Assembly (NCBI RefSeq): GCF_002863865.1
Contig: NZ_CP022684.1
Location: forward strand, 3,539,990 to 3,603,989
Direction of reading: 5' to 3'
DNA length: 64,000 bases
Source: Ketobacter alkanivorans
GTDB lineage: Bacteria; Pseudomonadota; Gammaproteobacteria; Pseudomonadales; Ketobacteraceae
A program made the position numbers and the translations under genes. The notes under the pieces were generated by a model. The model saw only the letters and a list, made by a program, of their open reading frames with translations. It had not been told where the DNA came from and did not search any database. The number at the start of each line of letters is the position of its first letter. The first letter of the stretch is position 1. This document shows, one piece after another, positions 46,901-55,969 of the stretch.

Positions 46901-47257
46901 AAGGCATACGGGCTGGGGGCCATGACCATGGCCGGTGGCTCCATGAAGGCGCCATTGTTTACGGTTGCCTGGCCTACCGGTGAATTTGGGGCCATGGGTT
47001 TGGAGGGCGCGGTCAAACTGGGGTTCCGCAAAGAGCTGGAAGCCATCACTGATCCGCAAGAGCAGAAGGCTCGCTTTGATGAAATGGTGGCGGAGATGTA
47101 TGAGCGGGGCAAAGCTGTTAACAACGCCACTTTCTTTGAATTTGATGACGTGATTGACCCGGCGGACACCCGGCGCTGGATCACAACCGGCCTGTTATCG
47201 GCACCGGCCGCGAGCCCGCGCAGTGGTAAGAAGCGCCCTTGCGTAGATACCTGGTAA
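43967..47257 (+). CDS. Single-chain acyl-CoA carboxylase (biotin carboxylase-BCCP-carboxyltransferase)
   Basis: 1096 residues combining all three carboxylase activities. Biotin carboxylase 1-450 (ILIANRGEIAVRIIRTL, KAVSGGGGRGLRVV, EANPRIQVEHTVTE). Biotinyl domain about 485-555 with the biotin lysine in MDAMKMEHV near residue 524. Carboxyltransferase about 575-1080 (MTYDYTVLAGTQG, VPLVGIASGRNFAGNA, LCDTPGIMVGPE). The layout matches the long-chain acyl-CoA carboxylases known from mycobacteria, not the split AccABCD of E. coli. It would yield 2-carboxyacyl-CoA from long acyl-CoAs. It might supply extender units to the polyketide synthase 4 kb away; that is speculation. Confidence 0.9.
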   Translation: MSHSSKTILIANRGEIAVRIIRTLSELGWRSVAVFAEDDAHSLHVLKADVAIPLTGMGASAYLDQAELLSIAQQHKCDGIHPGYGFLSENREFALACAAAGLTFVGPDADTLGLFGDKARARALAVECNVPVLKGLDHSVSLDEATAFFDALPAGAAMVIKAVSGGGGRGLRVVKDKADIAEAYTRCRSEAQAAFGDGSVYVEQWAPAARHIEVQILGDGSECAHLFERECTLQRRHQKVLEVAPSPSLSPQLKQALYSASLAMARRAHYCGLGTFEFLVFEAGSQDHQSTQFAFIEANPRIQVEHTVTETILGLDLVALQLAVVFGAPLSDLGLTGLVPVGFAIQARINLESLQPDGQVRPSAGVIEGWDSPGGQGVRLDSYVYSGYQTSPRYDSMVAKLIVHSPWGDFGAVLRKLALALNEFRISGVASNLSVLRQLVRHPLVQNNQIDTGFIDRHLVDLLTADDDALLPKHTVHSSQPQAQWALADNGIAAPMQGSVVSLDVQEGQAVRKGDTLLVMDAMKMEHVIQAPAAGAVESLLVNQGDAVMEGQPLLNFRAVEDEEQVDQQVASVDPNYIRPDLQESYDRHGYGLDANRPDAVAKRRAKKQRTARENIADLCDEQSFIEYGPLVIAAQRRRRSLQDLMEKTPGDGMVTGVGRVNGDLFGEDASQCVVMTYDYTVLAGTQGIQNHHKKDRMFELAERMRLPVVLFSEGGGGRPGDTDGLGSSASLDCLAFLYFARLSALVPLVGIASGRNFAGNAALLGCCDVVIATRNANIGMGGPAMIEGGGLGVYSPEQVGPVSVQAANGVVDILVEDEAEATQVAKQYLSYFQGRLSHWEAPDQRLLRTVIPENRLRVYDVRKVLQGLFDVNSVLELRAGFGKGMITALARIEGRAVGVVANNPQYLAGAVDSNGADKASRFMQLCDAFDIPLVFLCDTPGIMVGPEVEKTALVRHAARMFVTAASLSVPFFTVVLRKAYGLGAMTMAGGSMKAPLFTVAWPTGEFGAMGLEGAVKLGFRKELEAITDPQEQKARFDEMVAEMYERGKAVNNATFFEFDDVIDPADTRRWITTGLLSAPAASPRSGKKRPCVDTW

Positions 47258-47259
47258 GG

Positions 47260-48093
47260 CTAGTTGTTTGGGCTGCGCGCCAATGCCAGTTTGATCTCGC
47301 GCAGATGGCTTTGTATGCGTACTGTGTTTTGCGGGCCCATACGCCATAGCAGTTTCTCCAGATCGCTGGCCTGCTCCCGCTCGGGGTCGGCGAACGTATA
47401 GTAGACCGCGGGCTGTTTCAGGTTGATGATGGAGTCATTCAATGGCTGCACTTCCAATACGCGATCTATGGCTTCTATCAGTCGGTCGGAAAACTCCCCA
47501 GGTTGGCCCAGCTCGGCATAGGCCTCATTCAGCAAAGGGCTCCAGGCGCGGAAGTAGCGCACCAGCACGGTGGGCTCTAACTTCACAAAAGCGTTCACCA
47601 TGGGTGTGGTGCGGGCGAAGTTCTCCTGCGCCAGGACAGGCTGCTGCTCGGAGCCTGTTACCTTGAACGCGGGTATGGAAACATTGAAAGGCCTGCTTTT
47701 GACGGGGACTTTACCCATCGCCAGGTTGTCTACCAAAATCACCCATTTGCGCAACTGCTCAGAGGGCGTTAGCCATTGCAGCAGGGTGTCGGAAAGATCC
47801 CTGACAGCTTTCTGGGTTTGCTCGTCACTACCGTCCAGTGCCGGAGGGGCCGAAACCAGAGCGGGAGGAGCTGGTGGCTGGGGCTGTTTGGTTGCGGGCT
47901 CCTGTGGCAGAGCCGCCGTGGGGGGTAGATCCCGGATCACCTGATGCACTTCCCGTTGCGTGGGCGCAGGCGCTACTGCGGTGGTTTCAGGTGCGGTTAC
48001 CACTGCCTGGGAAGACTGGTTTGTTTGCCATAACCAGGCCAGGCCAAGGCAGGCCAGCAACGTCATGATGGTGCCAAATATTACTGGTTTCAT
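47260..48093 (-). CDS. DUF3014 family protein
   Basis: 277 residues. N-terminal membrane anchor (MKPVIFGTIMTLLACLGLAWLW), a Pro/Ala-rich linker (about 30-90), then the DUF3014 domain (LLQWLTPSEQLRKWVILVDNLAMGKVP, VLVRYFRAWSPLLNEAY). Probably an inner-membrane protein with a periplasmic domain; function unknown. The ATG at 48093 follows GGGAG at a spacing of 8; the in-frame TTG two codons earlier is rejected. Its stop is 2 bp from the convergent carboxylase stop. Confidence 0.85.
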   Translation of the reverse strand: MKPVIFGTIMTLLACLGLAWLWQTNQSSQAVVTAPETTAVAPAPTQREVHQVIRDLPPTAALPQEPATKQPQPPAPPALVSAPPALDGSDEQTQKAVRDLSDTLLQWLTPSEQLRKWVILVDNLAMGKVPVKSRPFNVSIPAFKVTGSEQQPVLAQENFARTTPMVNAFVKLEPTVLVRYFRAWSPLLNEAYAELGQPGEFSDRLIEAIDRVLEVQPLNDSIINLKQPAVYYTFADPEREQASDLEKLLWRMGPQNTVRIQSHLREIKLALARSPNN

Positions 48094-48172
48094 GTTCAAA
48101 CTCCCCCGAGTTGTTATACTGTCGCCACCTCTTCACCTGAGTTGTTTATTCAATAGTCAGGTGAATATGGTT

Positions 48173-48209
48173 ATTTGGAAATCCTATCAATCATATAGTA
48201 ACAATCAAT
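48173..48209 (+). promoter_or_regulatory. Candidate OxyR site upstream of ahpC
   Basis: The core pair CTAT (48184) and ATAG (48195) has the spacing of the OxyR consensus (ATAG-N7-CTAT-N7-ATAG-N7-CTAT); the outer elements are imperfect (ATTT and CAAT). It abuts the -35 region (TTTATA, 48210-48215) of a promoter with TATTAT at 48233-48238. That is the usual OxyR activation geometry, and ahpCF is a classic OxyR target. Confidence 0.45.
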
Positions 48210-48278
48210 TTTATATATGAGCGATCTGATCCTATTATACCACCATCAGTTTTTAAACAGCCTAAACCAGGAGGAAAT

Positions 48279-48842
48279 ATGTCGCTGATCAATACTGAAA
48301 TCAAACCTTTCCAGGCCACTGCATTCAAACAGGGCGAGTTCGTACAAGTTACTGATGCCGATGTAAAAGGCAAATGGGCAATCTTCTTTTTCTATCCTGC
48401 TGACTTCACCTTTGTATGCCCAACCGAGCTGGGTGATGTTGCAGATCATTACGAAGAGCTGCAGAAGCTGGGTGTTGAAGTTTACTCAGTATCTACAGAT
48501 ACCCATTTTGTTCACAAAGCCTGGCATGACGCTTCTGAAACAATTGCCAAGATCAACTATTACATGCTTGGCGACCAGAACGGCACCATCACCAATAACT
48601 TTGGTGTAATGCGCGAAGGTCAAGGCCTGGCAGACCGTGCCACTTTCCTGGTTGATCCAGAAGGTATCATCCAAGCCATGGAAGTAACTGCTGAAGGCAT
48701 CGGCCGTGATGCAGACGACCTGCTGCGTAAAGTGAAAGCTGCTCAGTACGTTGCTGCTCATCCGGGCGAAGTGTGCCCTGCTAAATGGAAAGAAGGTGAA
48801 GCGACTCTGGCGCCATCTTTGGACCTGGTTGGTAAAATCTAA
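48279..48842 (+). CDS. ahpC: Alkyl hydroperoxide reductase peroxiredoxin subunit AhpC
   Basis: 187-residue typical 2-Cys peroxiredoxin that reduces H2O2, organic peroxides and peroxynitrite. Peroxidatic Cys in FTFVCPTE near residue 47; resolving Cys in GEVCPAKW near 166. AGGAGG sits 6 bases before the ATG, so translation should be strong. Reduced by AhpF, encoded next. Confidence 0.98.
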   Translation: MSLINTEIKPFQATAFKQGEFVQVTDADVKGKWAIFFFYPADFTFVCPTELGDVADHYEELQKLGVEVYSVSTDTHFVHKAWHDASETIAKINYYMLGDQNGTITNNFGVMREGQGLADRATFLVDPEGIIQAMEVTAEGIGRDADDLLRKVKAAQYVAAHPGEVCPAKWKEGEATLAPSLDLVGKI

Positions 48843-48865
48843 ACCGGATTTTACTGACTCAGAAA

Positions 48866-48892
48866 CCGGAAGGGGGCTTGGCCTCCTTCTGG
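48866..48892 (+). terminator. Intercistronic hairpin ahpC-ahpF (partial terminator or stabiliser)
   Basis: CCGGAAGGGGG and CCTCCTTCTGG form an 11-pair stem (two G-U pairs) with a 5-base loop, 24 bp after the ahpC stop. No strong T-run follows. It would let ahpC be made in excess over ahpF. Confidence 0.5.
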
Positions 48893-48941
48893 GATCTTAA
48901 AAATATCCCTCCCTTGTTCGGTCAGTATTCAGGTGTACCTC

Positions 48942-50504
48942 ATGTTAGATGACAATTTAAAGAGCCAATTAAAAACCTATTTAACCAATGTGAAGAAAGA
49001 TATCGAGCTGGTGGCTTCGGTTGACGATTCCGCCAAGTCTAAGGAAATGCTCGATCTGCTGACTGGCATTGTGGCGCTGACTGACAAGATTACACTGAAA
49101 GAAGTGCGTGACGACGCTGAGCGTAAGCCTTCGTTCCGTGTGAATCGTCCGGGTGAAGACATCAATGTGCGCTTTGCCGGTTTGCCCATGGGGCACGAAT
49201 TTACATCGCTGGTGCTGGCGTTATTGCACGTTGGCGGACACCCGCCCAAAGAAGAAGCTCGCTTGCTTGAACAGATCGTTCAGTTAGAAGGTGAGTATGA
49301 ATTTGAAACCTATATATCGTTGTCTTGCCACAACTGCCCGGTGGTGGTTCAGGCGCTTAACCTGATGGCTGCCCTGAACCCCAATGTTAAGCACACCATG
49401 ATTGATGGTGCGCTGTTTCAGGATGAGGTAGACAGTCGTCAGGTCATGGCGGTACCGACGGTCTATCTGAATGGCCAGGAATTTGGCGCCGGTCGTATGA
49501 CCCTGGAAGAAATCCTCACCAAGGCAGACACCAAAGCCAGTGAGCGACAGGCCAAAGAACTGAGTGAGAAAGCCCCCTATGATCTGTTGGTGGTGGGAGG
49601 CGGCCCGGCGGGTGCTTCTGCAGCCATCTATGCAGCGCGTAAAGGTATTCGCACGGGTATTGTGGCCGATCGGTTTGGTGGACAAGTGATGGATACGGTA
49701 TCCATCGAAAACTTTATTTCGGTACAAGAAACCGAAGGGCCAAAACTGGTGGCACAGCTTGAACAGCATGTGCGTCAGTACGAAGTGGATATCATGACCA
49801 ATCAAAAAGCGGTTGGTATGGTGCCCGGCTCCAGTACCGAGGTGCAGTTGGAAAACGGCGCCACGTTGAAAAGCAAGGCGGTTTTGATTGCCACAGGTGC
49901 CAGCTGGCGGGAGATGAACGTACCCGGTGAGCAAGAGTACCGAGGTAAAGGTGTTGCCTATTGCCCGCACTGCGATGGCCCACTGTTTAAGGGTAAGCGA
50001 GTGGCGGTTATTGGTGGCGGTAACTCCGGTGTGGAGGCTGCAATTGATCTGGCCGGAATCGTTGCCCATGTGACCTTGATTGAATTTGATGACAAGCTGC
50101 GTGCGGATGCGGTTTTACAGAAAAAGCTTAACAGCTTGCCGAACGTAACCATTGTTGTGTCTGCGCTGACCAAAGAAGTGTTGGGAGATGGCAACAAGGT
50201 GGTTGGGCTTAACTACGAAGATCGAACCAACGGCGAAATGCACAAAGTTGATCTGGAAGGTATCTTTGTACAGATTGGGCTGTTGCCGAATACTGCCTGG
50301 GCCAAGGGGGTGATCGAGCTGTCACCTCGAGGTGAGATTGTGGTGGATGAACGTGGCCAGACCTCAGTGCCTGGTATATTCGCAGCCGGTGATGTTACAA
50401 CGGTTCCGTATAAGCAGATCATCATTGCCATGGGTGAAGGTGCAAAGGCCTCTCTGGGTGCTTTTGATTATCTGATCCGATCCTCGGTACAAGCCGACAG
50501 CTAG
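48942..50504 (+). CDS. ahpF: Alkyl hydroperoxide reductase flavoprotein AhpF
   Basis: 520 residues (E. coli 521). FAD/NADH disulfide reductase that recycles AhpC. The N-terminal double thioredoxin fold has redox pair SCHNCP near residue 130; the thioredoxin-reductase part starts near 210 ([21 protein letters not shown]) with the second pair in AYCPHCDGP and a second dinucleotide loop ([19 protein letters not shown]). The ATG at 48942 matches the E. coli N terminus (MLDxN); the GTG at 48933 is rejected. Confidence 0.98.
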   Translation: MLDDNLKSQLKTYLTNVKKDIELVASVDDSAKSKEMLDLLTGIVALTDKITLKEVRDDAERKPSFRVNRPGEDINVRFAGLPMGHEFTSLVLALLHVGGHPPKEEARLLEQIVQLEGEYEFETYISLSCHNCPVVVQALNLMAALNPNVKHTMIDGALFQDEVDSRQVMAVPTVYLNGQEFGAGRMTLEEILTKADTKASERQAKELSEKAPYDLLVVGGGPAGASAAIYAARKGIRTGIVADRFGGQVMDTVSIENFISVQETEGPKLVAQLEQHVRQYEVDIMTNQKAVGMVPGSSTEVQLENGATLKSKAVLIATGASWREMNVPGEQEYRGKGVAYCPHCDGPLFKGKRVAVIGGGNSGVEAAIDLAGIVAHVTLIEFDDKLRADAVLQKKLNSLPNVTIVVSALTKEVLGDGNKVVGLNYEDRTNGEMHKVDLEGIFVQIGLLPNTAWAKGVIELSPRGEIVVDERGQTSVPGIFAAGDVTTVPYKQIIIAMGEGAKASLGAFDYLIRSSVQADS

Positions 50505-50535
50505 CGCGGTGTTGTTCAGTTTCAGCTAGTTCTTA

Positions 50536-50570
50536 CCTCGGCGGCTGGTCAGTTTGAACAGCCGCCGGGG
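50536..50570 (+). terminator. Hairpin after ahpF
   Basis: CGGCGGCTG (50539-50547) and CAGCCGCCG (50559-50567) form a 9-bp GC-rich stem with an 11-base loop, followed by a pyrimidine-rich GCTATCTCTTCT. Probable ahpCF terminator, without a perfect U-tract. Confidence 0.6.
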
Positions 50571-50709
50571 CTATCTCTTCTATCATAGGGTGCTCCCCCG
50601 GCCTTATTCCTTATAGAATTCGTTGGTTTTGGGTTCGTTTGCTATTCTTAAGCCTGACATCGGATGTTAGCATCCCTTATTCCTATTTGGATTAGGAAAA
50701 AACAGCAGC

Positions 50710-51666
50710 ATGCAGGCAGATATTCTCATTGGATCACCCGCAGAAGCGCTCGTATCGAACGACAGCGTTATTTTGATCATTGATGATAATCCTCGCAGTA
50801 TCAAGGCGTTAAGTCTGCTTATTCGTGATTTTGGTCAGGTGATCTTTGCCACCTCCGGCGAGGCCGGCATCGCCATGACCATGAAAACCAAGCCTGACCT
50901 TATTCTGCTGGATGTAGAAATGCCTGGAATGAACGGTTACGAGGTGTGTCGACAATTAAAGGGTGATGTGGCGACGCGCAGCAGCGGCATTATTATTGTC
51001 ACCTCCCATGATTCGGTTGAGCATGAGGTGGCGGCGCTGGAGGCAGGGGCTGCCGACTTTATAACCAAACCGTTGAATGCTCCCGTGGTGCGGGCCCGGG
51101 TGAAAACACAGCTGCTGGTAAAAAAGCAGGCCGACGAGCTGCATCGACAGGCCGAGCAGGATGGTCTCACGGGTATCTATAATCGTCGTTATTTCGATTC
51201 TTATTTTGAGCAGGAGTGGCGTCGTCATCAACGTCAGCGCAGTTCGCTTGGGTTGGCGTTGGTCGATGTTGATCATTTCAAAGCTTATAACGATTCCTAT
51301 GGGCATCAGCAGGGTGATGAGTGTTTGCGCTGCGTTGCTTTGGGCTTAAAGGCCGCGCTGCGTCGCCCTGGGGAGTTTGTGGCCCGTTATGGCGGTGAAG
51401 AATTCGCGGTGGTGTTGCCCTATACGGATGATGAAGAGCTACATCGCTTCGGGCCCTGGTTGTGTGAGCAGGTGCGTGCTCTTAAGATACCCCATGGCTG
51501 GTCCGAGGCCTCGGACTTCGTTTCGGTAAGCGTTGGCTTGGTGAGTTGCGTGGCAGGTAAGATCTGCAGCCATACCCAGATGCTGGGGCAGGCCGATGAG
51601 GCGCTGTACCAAGCCAAAGCGAATGGCCGCGATAGGGCGGTGATTGCGACCAAGTCGTCATCATAA
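50710..51666 (+). CDS. Response regulator with GGDEF diguanylate cyclase output
   Basis: 318 residues. Receiver domain about 18-135 (LIIDDNPRS, phosphoacceptor in LILLDVEMPG, K in ITKPLN). GGDEF domain about 155-315: DGLTGIYNRRYFD, DVDHFKAYNDSYGHQQGD, and an intact active site RYGGEEF. The RxxD inhibitory site upstream of GGEEF appears altered (RPGE), so product feedback may be weak. It makes cyclic di-GMP when phosphorylated. The hybrid kinase that follows 24 bp later is the likely phosphodonor. Confidence 0.93.
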   Translation: MQADILIGSPAEALVSNDSVILIIDDNPRSIKALSLLIRDFGQVIFATSGEAGIAMTMKTKPDLILLDVEMPGMNGYEVCRQLKGDVATRSSGIIIVTSHDSVEHEVAALEAGAADFITKPLNAPVVRARVKTQLLVKKQADELHRQAEQDGLTGIYNRRYFDSYFEQEWRRHQRQRSSLGLALVDVDHFKAYNDSYGHQQGDECLRCVALGLKAALRRPGEFVARYGGEEFAVVLPYTDDEELHRFGPWLCEQVRALKIPHGWSEASDFVSVSVGLVSCVAGKICSHTQMLGQADEALYQAKANGRDRAVIATKSSS

Positions 51667-51690
51667 CAATGAACAGGATTGGCTGGCGCA

Positions 51691-54600
51691 GTGAGCCTAA
51701 ATAGATCCTCCCAAGTATTATTGAATGCGTTGCTTCTGGGGGCAGTGTATGTGCTCCTGGCTGCCTTTTCCTATGGTGTTTCCGATCACGGACACCGCAT
51801 TGCCTTGGTATGGCTGCCTGCCAGCATCGCTACAGCCTGGATAATAGGTAACCGTCAGCACTCCGATATTCCTTTGTATATCTCTGCTTTGCTCGCCAAT
51901 TGCGCGGTCTCTGGGCTCTATGGCGATAGCTTGCTGTTTGCAATGGGAGGCTCTGCCGCCAAAGTTCTGGGCATCTATCTGGCGGTGATTTTGCTGAAGC
52001 CCCGTTGTAGAGATCAGCTTACGGTCAGAGATGCTGCTGTGATTCTTGCGGTCTACGTCTTGTTGGCGGTTCCTGTTGCTGCAGCGCTTGGGGCGTCGGT
52101 GATCTGGTACGAGCAGGCGGTGGCGTGGGGCGAGACCTTCTTTAATTGGTGGCTGGGTGAGGCCATCGGCGCGGTTCTGTTGTTATTGCCTGCGCTCGTT
52201 TTCGCCAACTTGGGGTATCGGCGGCTGGTTGCATCGCATCAGCTTTCCACCAGCACCCTGTTGTTGATCGGACTGTTTACGGTCAGTTTTGTGGTGCTGA
52301 AATTCGTCGAGTTCCCGTTTGCCTATTTGACACTTCCTTTGATGGCGATTGCTCTGCTCTACGGCATGGTAACGGTTGCTGTTCTGGCCAATCTGACTTT
52401 CCTGATTCTGGGGGCCGGTGTCGCCTGGGGGTGGTGGCAGTTCCCTATTTTGCAGGTGGATTCTGATATTCGCGAGGTGTGGGCGGCCAGTGCCGCTGTG
52501 GTGTTTGGGCCGATGATGCTGGGATTGGCGGTGGATGAGATTCGTCGTCGTCAGCATCAGCTCTCTACATTGGAGGAGCGCCTGGAACTGGCTTCTCAAT
52601 CGGTGGAATTGGCATTATGGGATTGGGATCTGCCTAACGACGATGTGTTTTGGGATGATCGTATGCGTCGGCTTTATGATATCGGCCCCTGCGATGACCC
52701 GTTGAGCGTGGATTTGTGGCGCACCCGATTGCATCCGGATGATGTGCACATGGCTGAGCAATCGTTGAACGATGCCTTGGCGGGTAAAGCGGATTATCGA
52801 ACCCAGTTCAGGTTGCGTAAGGAAGACGGCAGCTATCGTTCGATACAAGCTGCGGGCATTGTTATTCGGAACGCGGCCGGTGAAGCGGTGCGCATGGTGG
52901 GCATGAACTGGGATGTCAGTGAGCTGGTTTCGGCACAAAAAGCGGTCAAAAGTGCAGAAGAAAAACTCAATGCAGTGATCGAGGCGGCCAGCGAGTTTTC
53001 TATTATTACCACCTCGACGGAGGGCGTCATCGAGTTGTTCAGTGCCGGAGCAGAACGGCTATTGGGTTACACCCGCGAGGAATTGGTGGGTAAGGCAAGT
53101 CCGGCGTTGTTCCACGATCTGCAGGAGGTGGCGGCAGAAGGTGCCCGGTTGACTGCAGAGCTGGGTTATCCGGTTGAAGGGTTTGAAGTGTTTGTGGCCA
53201 AAGCCAGATTAGGTGAGGCAACCTCACAGGAATGGACCTACGTGCGCAAGGATGGTCAGCGAATACCGGTTAACCTCACGGTGACGGTTGTGCGTGATCA
53301 GGTCGGAGCCATTACCGGTTATCTGGGGGTGGCCCGTGATATTGCGTTGCAGAAAACCGCCGAGAAAGAGATCCGTGCAGCGCATAACGTGCTGGAGCAG
53401 CAGATCAAATTGGCGCGGCAGATGCGTGATGAATTCGAATCACTATTCGAGTTGGCTCCGGGTGCGATGCTGGTGCTGGATGCGCAAGGTAGAATCGTGA
53501 ATGCCAATGGTCGGGCCCATCAGTTATTTGCATTCGATCAAAATATGCAGGGCACTAATATTTCAGCGCTGTTACCGCAATTTAACGCCTGGCGGCAGAC
53601 CGGAGCGCAATCTGTGCGTGAAACCCAGGAGGAAACCGATTGGGCAGCCTTGCGAGCGGATGGCGTAACCCTGACGGTGTCCCTGGAGTACAGCCCGCTA
53701 TTATTGAATGGTGTGATCCATACCATTGTGAACGTGTATGACATAACCGCACAGAAGGAAGCCGAGCGGGTATTGCAGCGCTCCCGTGATTTGGCCGAGA
53801 GCGCCAATCGCGCCAAGACTGAGTTTCTGGCCAATATGAGTCATGAAATCCGCACGCCATTAAATGCCGTTTTGGGTGCGGCTCAGTTGCTCAGCTATAC
53901 CACGTTGGATAAAAAGCAAAGTAATCATGTGGGTATGATTTCTGCCGCCGGGCAGGCCTTGTTGGCTTTGTTGAATGATGTGCTGGATGTTTCCAAAATT
54001 GAGGCAGGCAAGATGGAATTGTCCCATGAGCCATTTCTGCTCACTGATGTCATCGAACCGTTGGCAACCATTATGTCTGGCAATGCCGCCAAGAAAAATA
54101 TTGAACTGGTGATTGAGGTGGACCCTAAGATTCCGCGCAATTTGGTGGGGGATGCCATGCGGTTCCAGCAGGTGTTGGTAAACCTTGCCGGTAATGCCAT
54201 CAAGTTTACCGAAGAGGGTGAGGTGGTGGTTGCTTTCTCGTTGGTGGCTCAAGAGGGTAACCGTGCAACGATTGAAGTCTGTGTGCAGGACAGCGGAATC
54301 GGTATGGATGACGTACAATTAGCCTCTTTGTTTAAAGCGTTTTCCCAGGCTGATTCTTCCATTACCCGACGTTTTGGCGGAACCGGTTTGGGTCTTACCA
54401 TCTGCAAAAAGCTGGTGGAGCTGATGCAAGGGCAGATACGGGTCAGCAGCCAAACGGGCAAAGGCTCCGAGTTCTGTGCGCAAGTGGTTTTGGATATTGA
54501 TGCAAGCGACACACAGCGGCCAGTTGAGCCCGATCGCAATCGCCGGGTGTTACTTGCCGATGCCAGTGCTGCCTCGCGTAGAGCCATGCGAGCCTATTGC

Positions 54601-55965
54601 GATAGTTGGGGCTGGCAGTGCGAAGAAGTTGAATCATCAGCGGCTGCCCGTAAGCTGATCGAAGCGCGACGCAGTAACTTTGATGTGCTGATATTCAATC
54701 AGAATCTTGATGCTGCCGAAGCGCTGGATGCTTTGGCGATGACATTGCCGAGCATTAAGCTCGTTGGTCATGTCAGTCGGGAGAAGCTATCGAACAGCCC
54801 GTTATCCAGTAATAAAGTGGTCATGTTGTCCAAGCCGATCACCAGCTCGATCTTGCTGGATGGAATCAGCGAAGCCTTGGGCCGGTTTGCCAATGAATCG
54901 GCGTTGGTTAAACAGCGGCCCGCAGTGGAGTTGGCACGGCTTGATGGTGTGCATCTCTTACTGGTGGAAGACACGCCATCCAACCAGGTTATTATTATGG
55001 GGGTGCTGGAGCAGGCTGGTGCCCATGTTGAAGTTGCCGATAACGGTGCTGATGCATTGCAGCGATTGCGAGATAATGCGGCGTCTTATGATGCCGTGTT
55101 GATGGACGTACAGATGCCGGTGATGGATGGGTTCACAGCTACTCGCAAAATTCGTGACGAGCTGCACCTGACTGTCCCGATTATAGCGATGACAGCGGGG
55201 GTGTTGGCGTTTGAGCGACAGCAATGTATTGATTCAGGCATGGATGATTTTATTGGCAAACCTTTGGATATTCCCACGATGCTGAAAACCATTTCCCGAT
55301 ATGTGTCGGTTCGAGCTTCGCAGGCAGAACCGGCTGTGGTTGCTGCGGAGGTGTTGCCTTCAACGCAGCCGTTGATCAAGCAAGGTGTATTTGATCCAGA
55401 GCGGATCATGGGGTTTGTGCGGGGTAAACCTGCCCGTGAAAAAGACATTGTCGATATGATCGAACGTATTGTGGCCGAGCAAATGTTGCCGGTGGATACT
55501 GGGCGACGCCTGTTAGAGGAGCAGCGTTACGAAGAGGCTGCTCGTCATTTTCATACGCTGAAAGGGTCGATGGGCAACTTTGGTGCCAATGGGGTGATGG
55601 CCGCGGCACAGGCTTTGGAGCAGGCGATAAAGCAGAATCAGGGAGAGGACTATGAAGCGCTGTTGCAGGATTTTACCCAGGCATTACAGGACATGGTTGC
55701 GGTAGCTGGCAATTGGTTGGTGCAATACCGTGCCAGCAATGGGGTATCGGGCATTGAGTACGAGTGGAACGATCAGGAGTTTACTCTCAAATTGCAGCAG
55801 TTACGGGACAGCCTGAAGAGTTCCGATATTGAGGCGGTGGATATCTTCAATAGTATCGAATCAATGTTGAAACAGAAGCTGGGGGAGAGCAAAGTCAGCT
55901 CGCTGGTGGATGCCATGGACGAGCTGCGCTTCGAGGACAGTTTGAGCTTGCTGGAAGATCTCTGA
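51691..55965 (+). CDS. MASE1-PAS hybrid sensor histidine kinase with Hpt
   Basis: 1424 residues from the GTG at 51691; an in-frame TTG at 51679 directly abuts the AGGA and is rejected. MASE1-like membrane sensor (about 1-285, eight or so helices; LVWLPASIATAW), three PAS domains (about 290-690), HisKA with H in ANMSHEIRTPLN near 717, HATPase (DSGIGMDD, GGTGLGLTI), a degenerate receiver (about 950-1065, no Asp where IFNQN stands), a true receiver (D in VLMDVQMPVMDG near 1138) and an Hpt domain (HTLKGS near 1287). A multistep phosphorelay that can pass phosphate onward, probably to the cyclase regulator just upstream. Confidence 0.92.
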   Translation: MSLNRSSQVLLNALLLGAVYVLLAAFSYGVSDHGHRIALVWLPASIATAWIIGNRQHSDIPLYISALLANCAVSGLYGDSLLFAMGGSAAKVLGIYLAVILLKPRCRDQLTVRDAAVILAVYVLLAVPVAAALGASVIWYEQAVAWGETFFNWWLGEAIGAVLLLLPALVFANLGYRRLVASHQLSTSTLLLIGLFTVSFVVLKFVEFPFAYLTLPLMAIALLYGMVTVAVLANLTFLILGAGVAWGWWQFPILQVDSDIREVWAASAAVVFGPMMLGLAVDEIRRRQHQLSTLEERLELASQSVELALWDWDLPNDDVFWDDRMRRLYDIGPCDDPLSVDLWRTRLHPDDVHMAEQSLNDALAGKADYRTQFRLRKEDGSYRSIQAAGIVIRNAAGEAVRMVGMNWDVSELVSAQKAVKSAEEKLNAVIEAASEFSIITTSTEGVIELFSAGAERLLGYTREELVGKASPALFHDLQEVAAEGARLTAELGYPVEGFEVFVAKARLGEATSQEWTYVRKDGQRIPVNLTVTVVRDQVGAITGYLGVARDIALQKTAEKEIRAAHNVLEQQIKLARQMRDEFESLFELAPGAMLVLDAQGRIVNANGRAHQLFAFDQNMQGTNISALLPQFNAWRQTGAQSVRETQEETDWAALRADGVTLTVSLEYSPLLLNGVIHTIVNVYDITAQKEAERVLQRSRDLAESANRAKTEFLANMSHEIRTPLNAVLGAAQLLSYTTLDKKQSNHVGMISAAGQALLALLNDVLDVSKIEAGKMELSHEPFLLTDVIEPLATIMSGNAAKKNIELVIEVDPKIPRNLVGDAMRFQQVLVNLAGNAIKFTEEGEVVVAFSLVAQEGNRATIEVCVQDSGIGMDDVQLASLFKAFSQADSSITRRFGGTGLGLTICKKLVELMQGQIRVSSQTGKGSEFCAQVVLDIDASDTQRPVEPDRNRRVLLADASAASRRAMRAYCDSWGWQCEEVESSAAARKLIEARRSNFDVLIFNQNLDAAEALDALAMTLPSIKLVGHVSREKLSNSPLSSNKVVMLSKPITSSILLDGISEALGRFANESALVKQRPAVELARLDGVHLLLVEDTPSNQVIIMGVLEQAGAHVEVADNGADALQRLRDNAASYDAVLMDVQMPVMDGFTATRKIRDELHLTVPIIAMTAGVLAFERQQCIDSGMDDFIGKPLDIPTMLKTISRYVSVRASQAEPAVVAAEVLPSTQPLIKQGVFDPERIMGFVRGKPAREKDIVDMIERIVAEQMLPVDTGRRLLEEQRYEEAARHFHTLKGSMGNFGANGVMAAAQALEQAIKQNQGEDYEALLQDFTQALQDMVAVAGNWLVQYRASNGVSGIEYEWNDQEFTLKLQQLRDSLKSSDIEAVDIFNSIESMLKQKLGESKVSSLVDAMDELRFEDSLSLLEDL

Positions 55966-55969
55966 ACGT

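Noticed and set aside
43967..47257. Carbamoyl-phosphate synthase annotation for the large carboxylase
   Set aside because: Shares only the ATP-grasp fold; biotin site and carboxyltransferase domain identify an acyl-CoA carboxylase.
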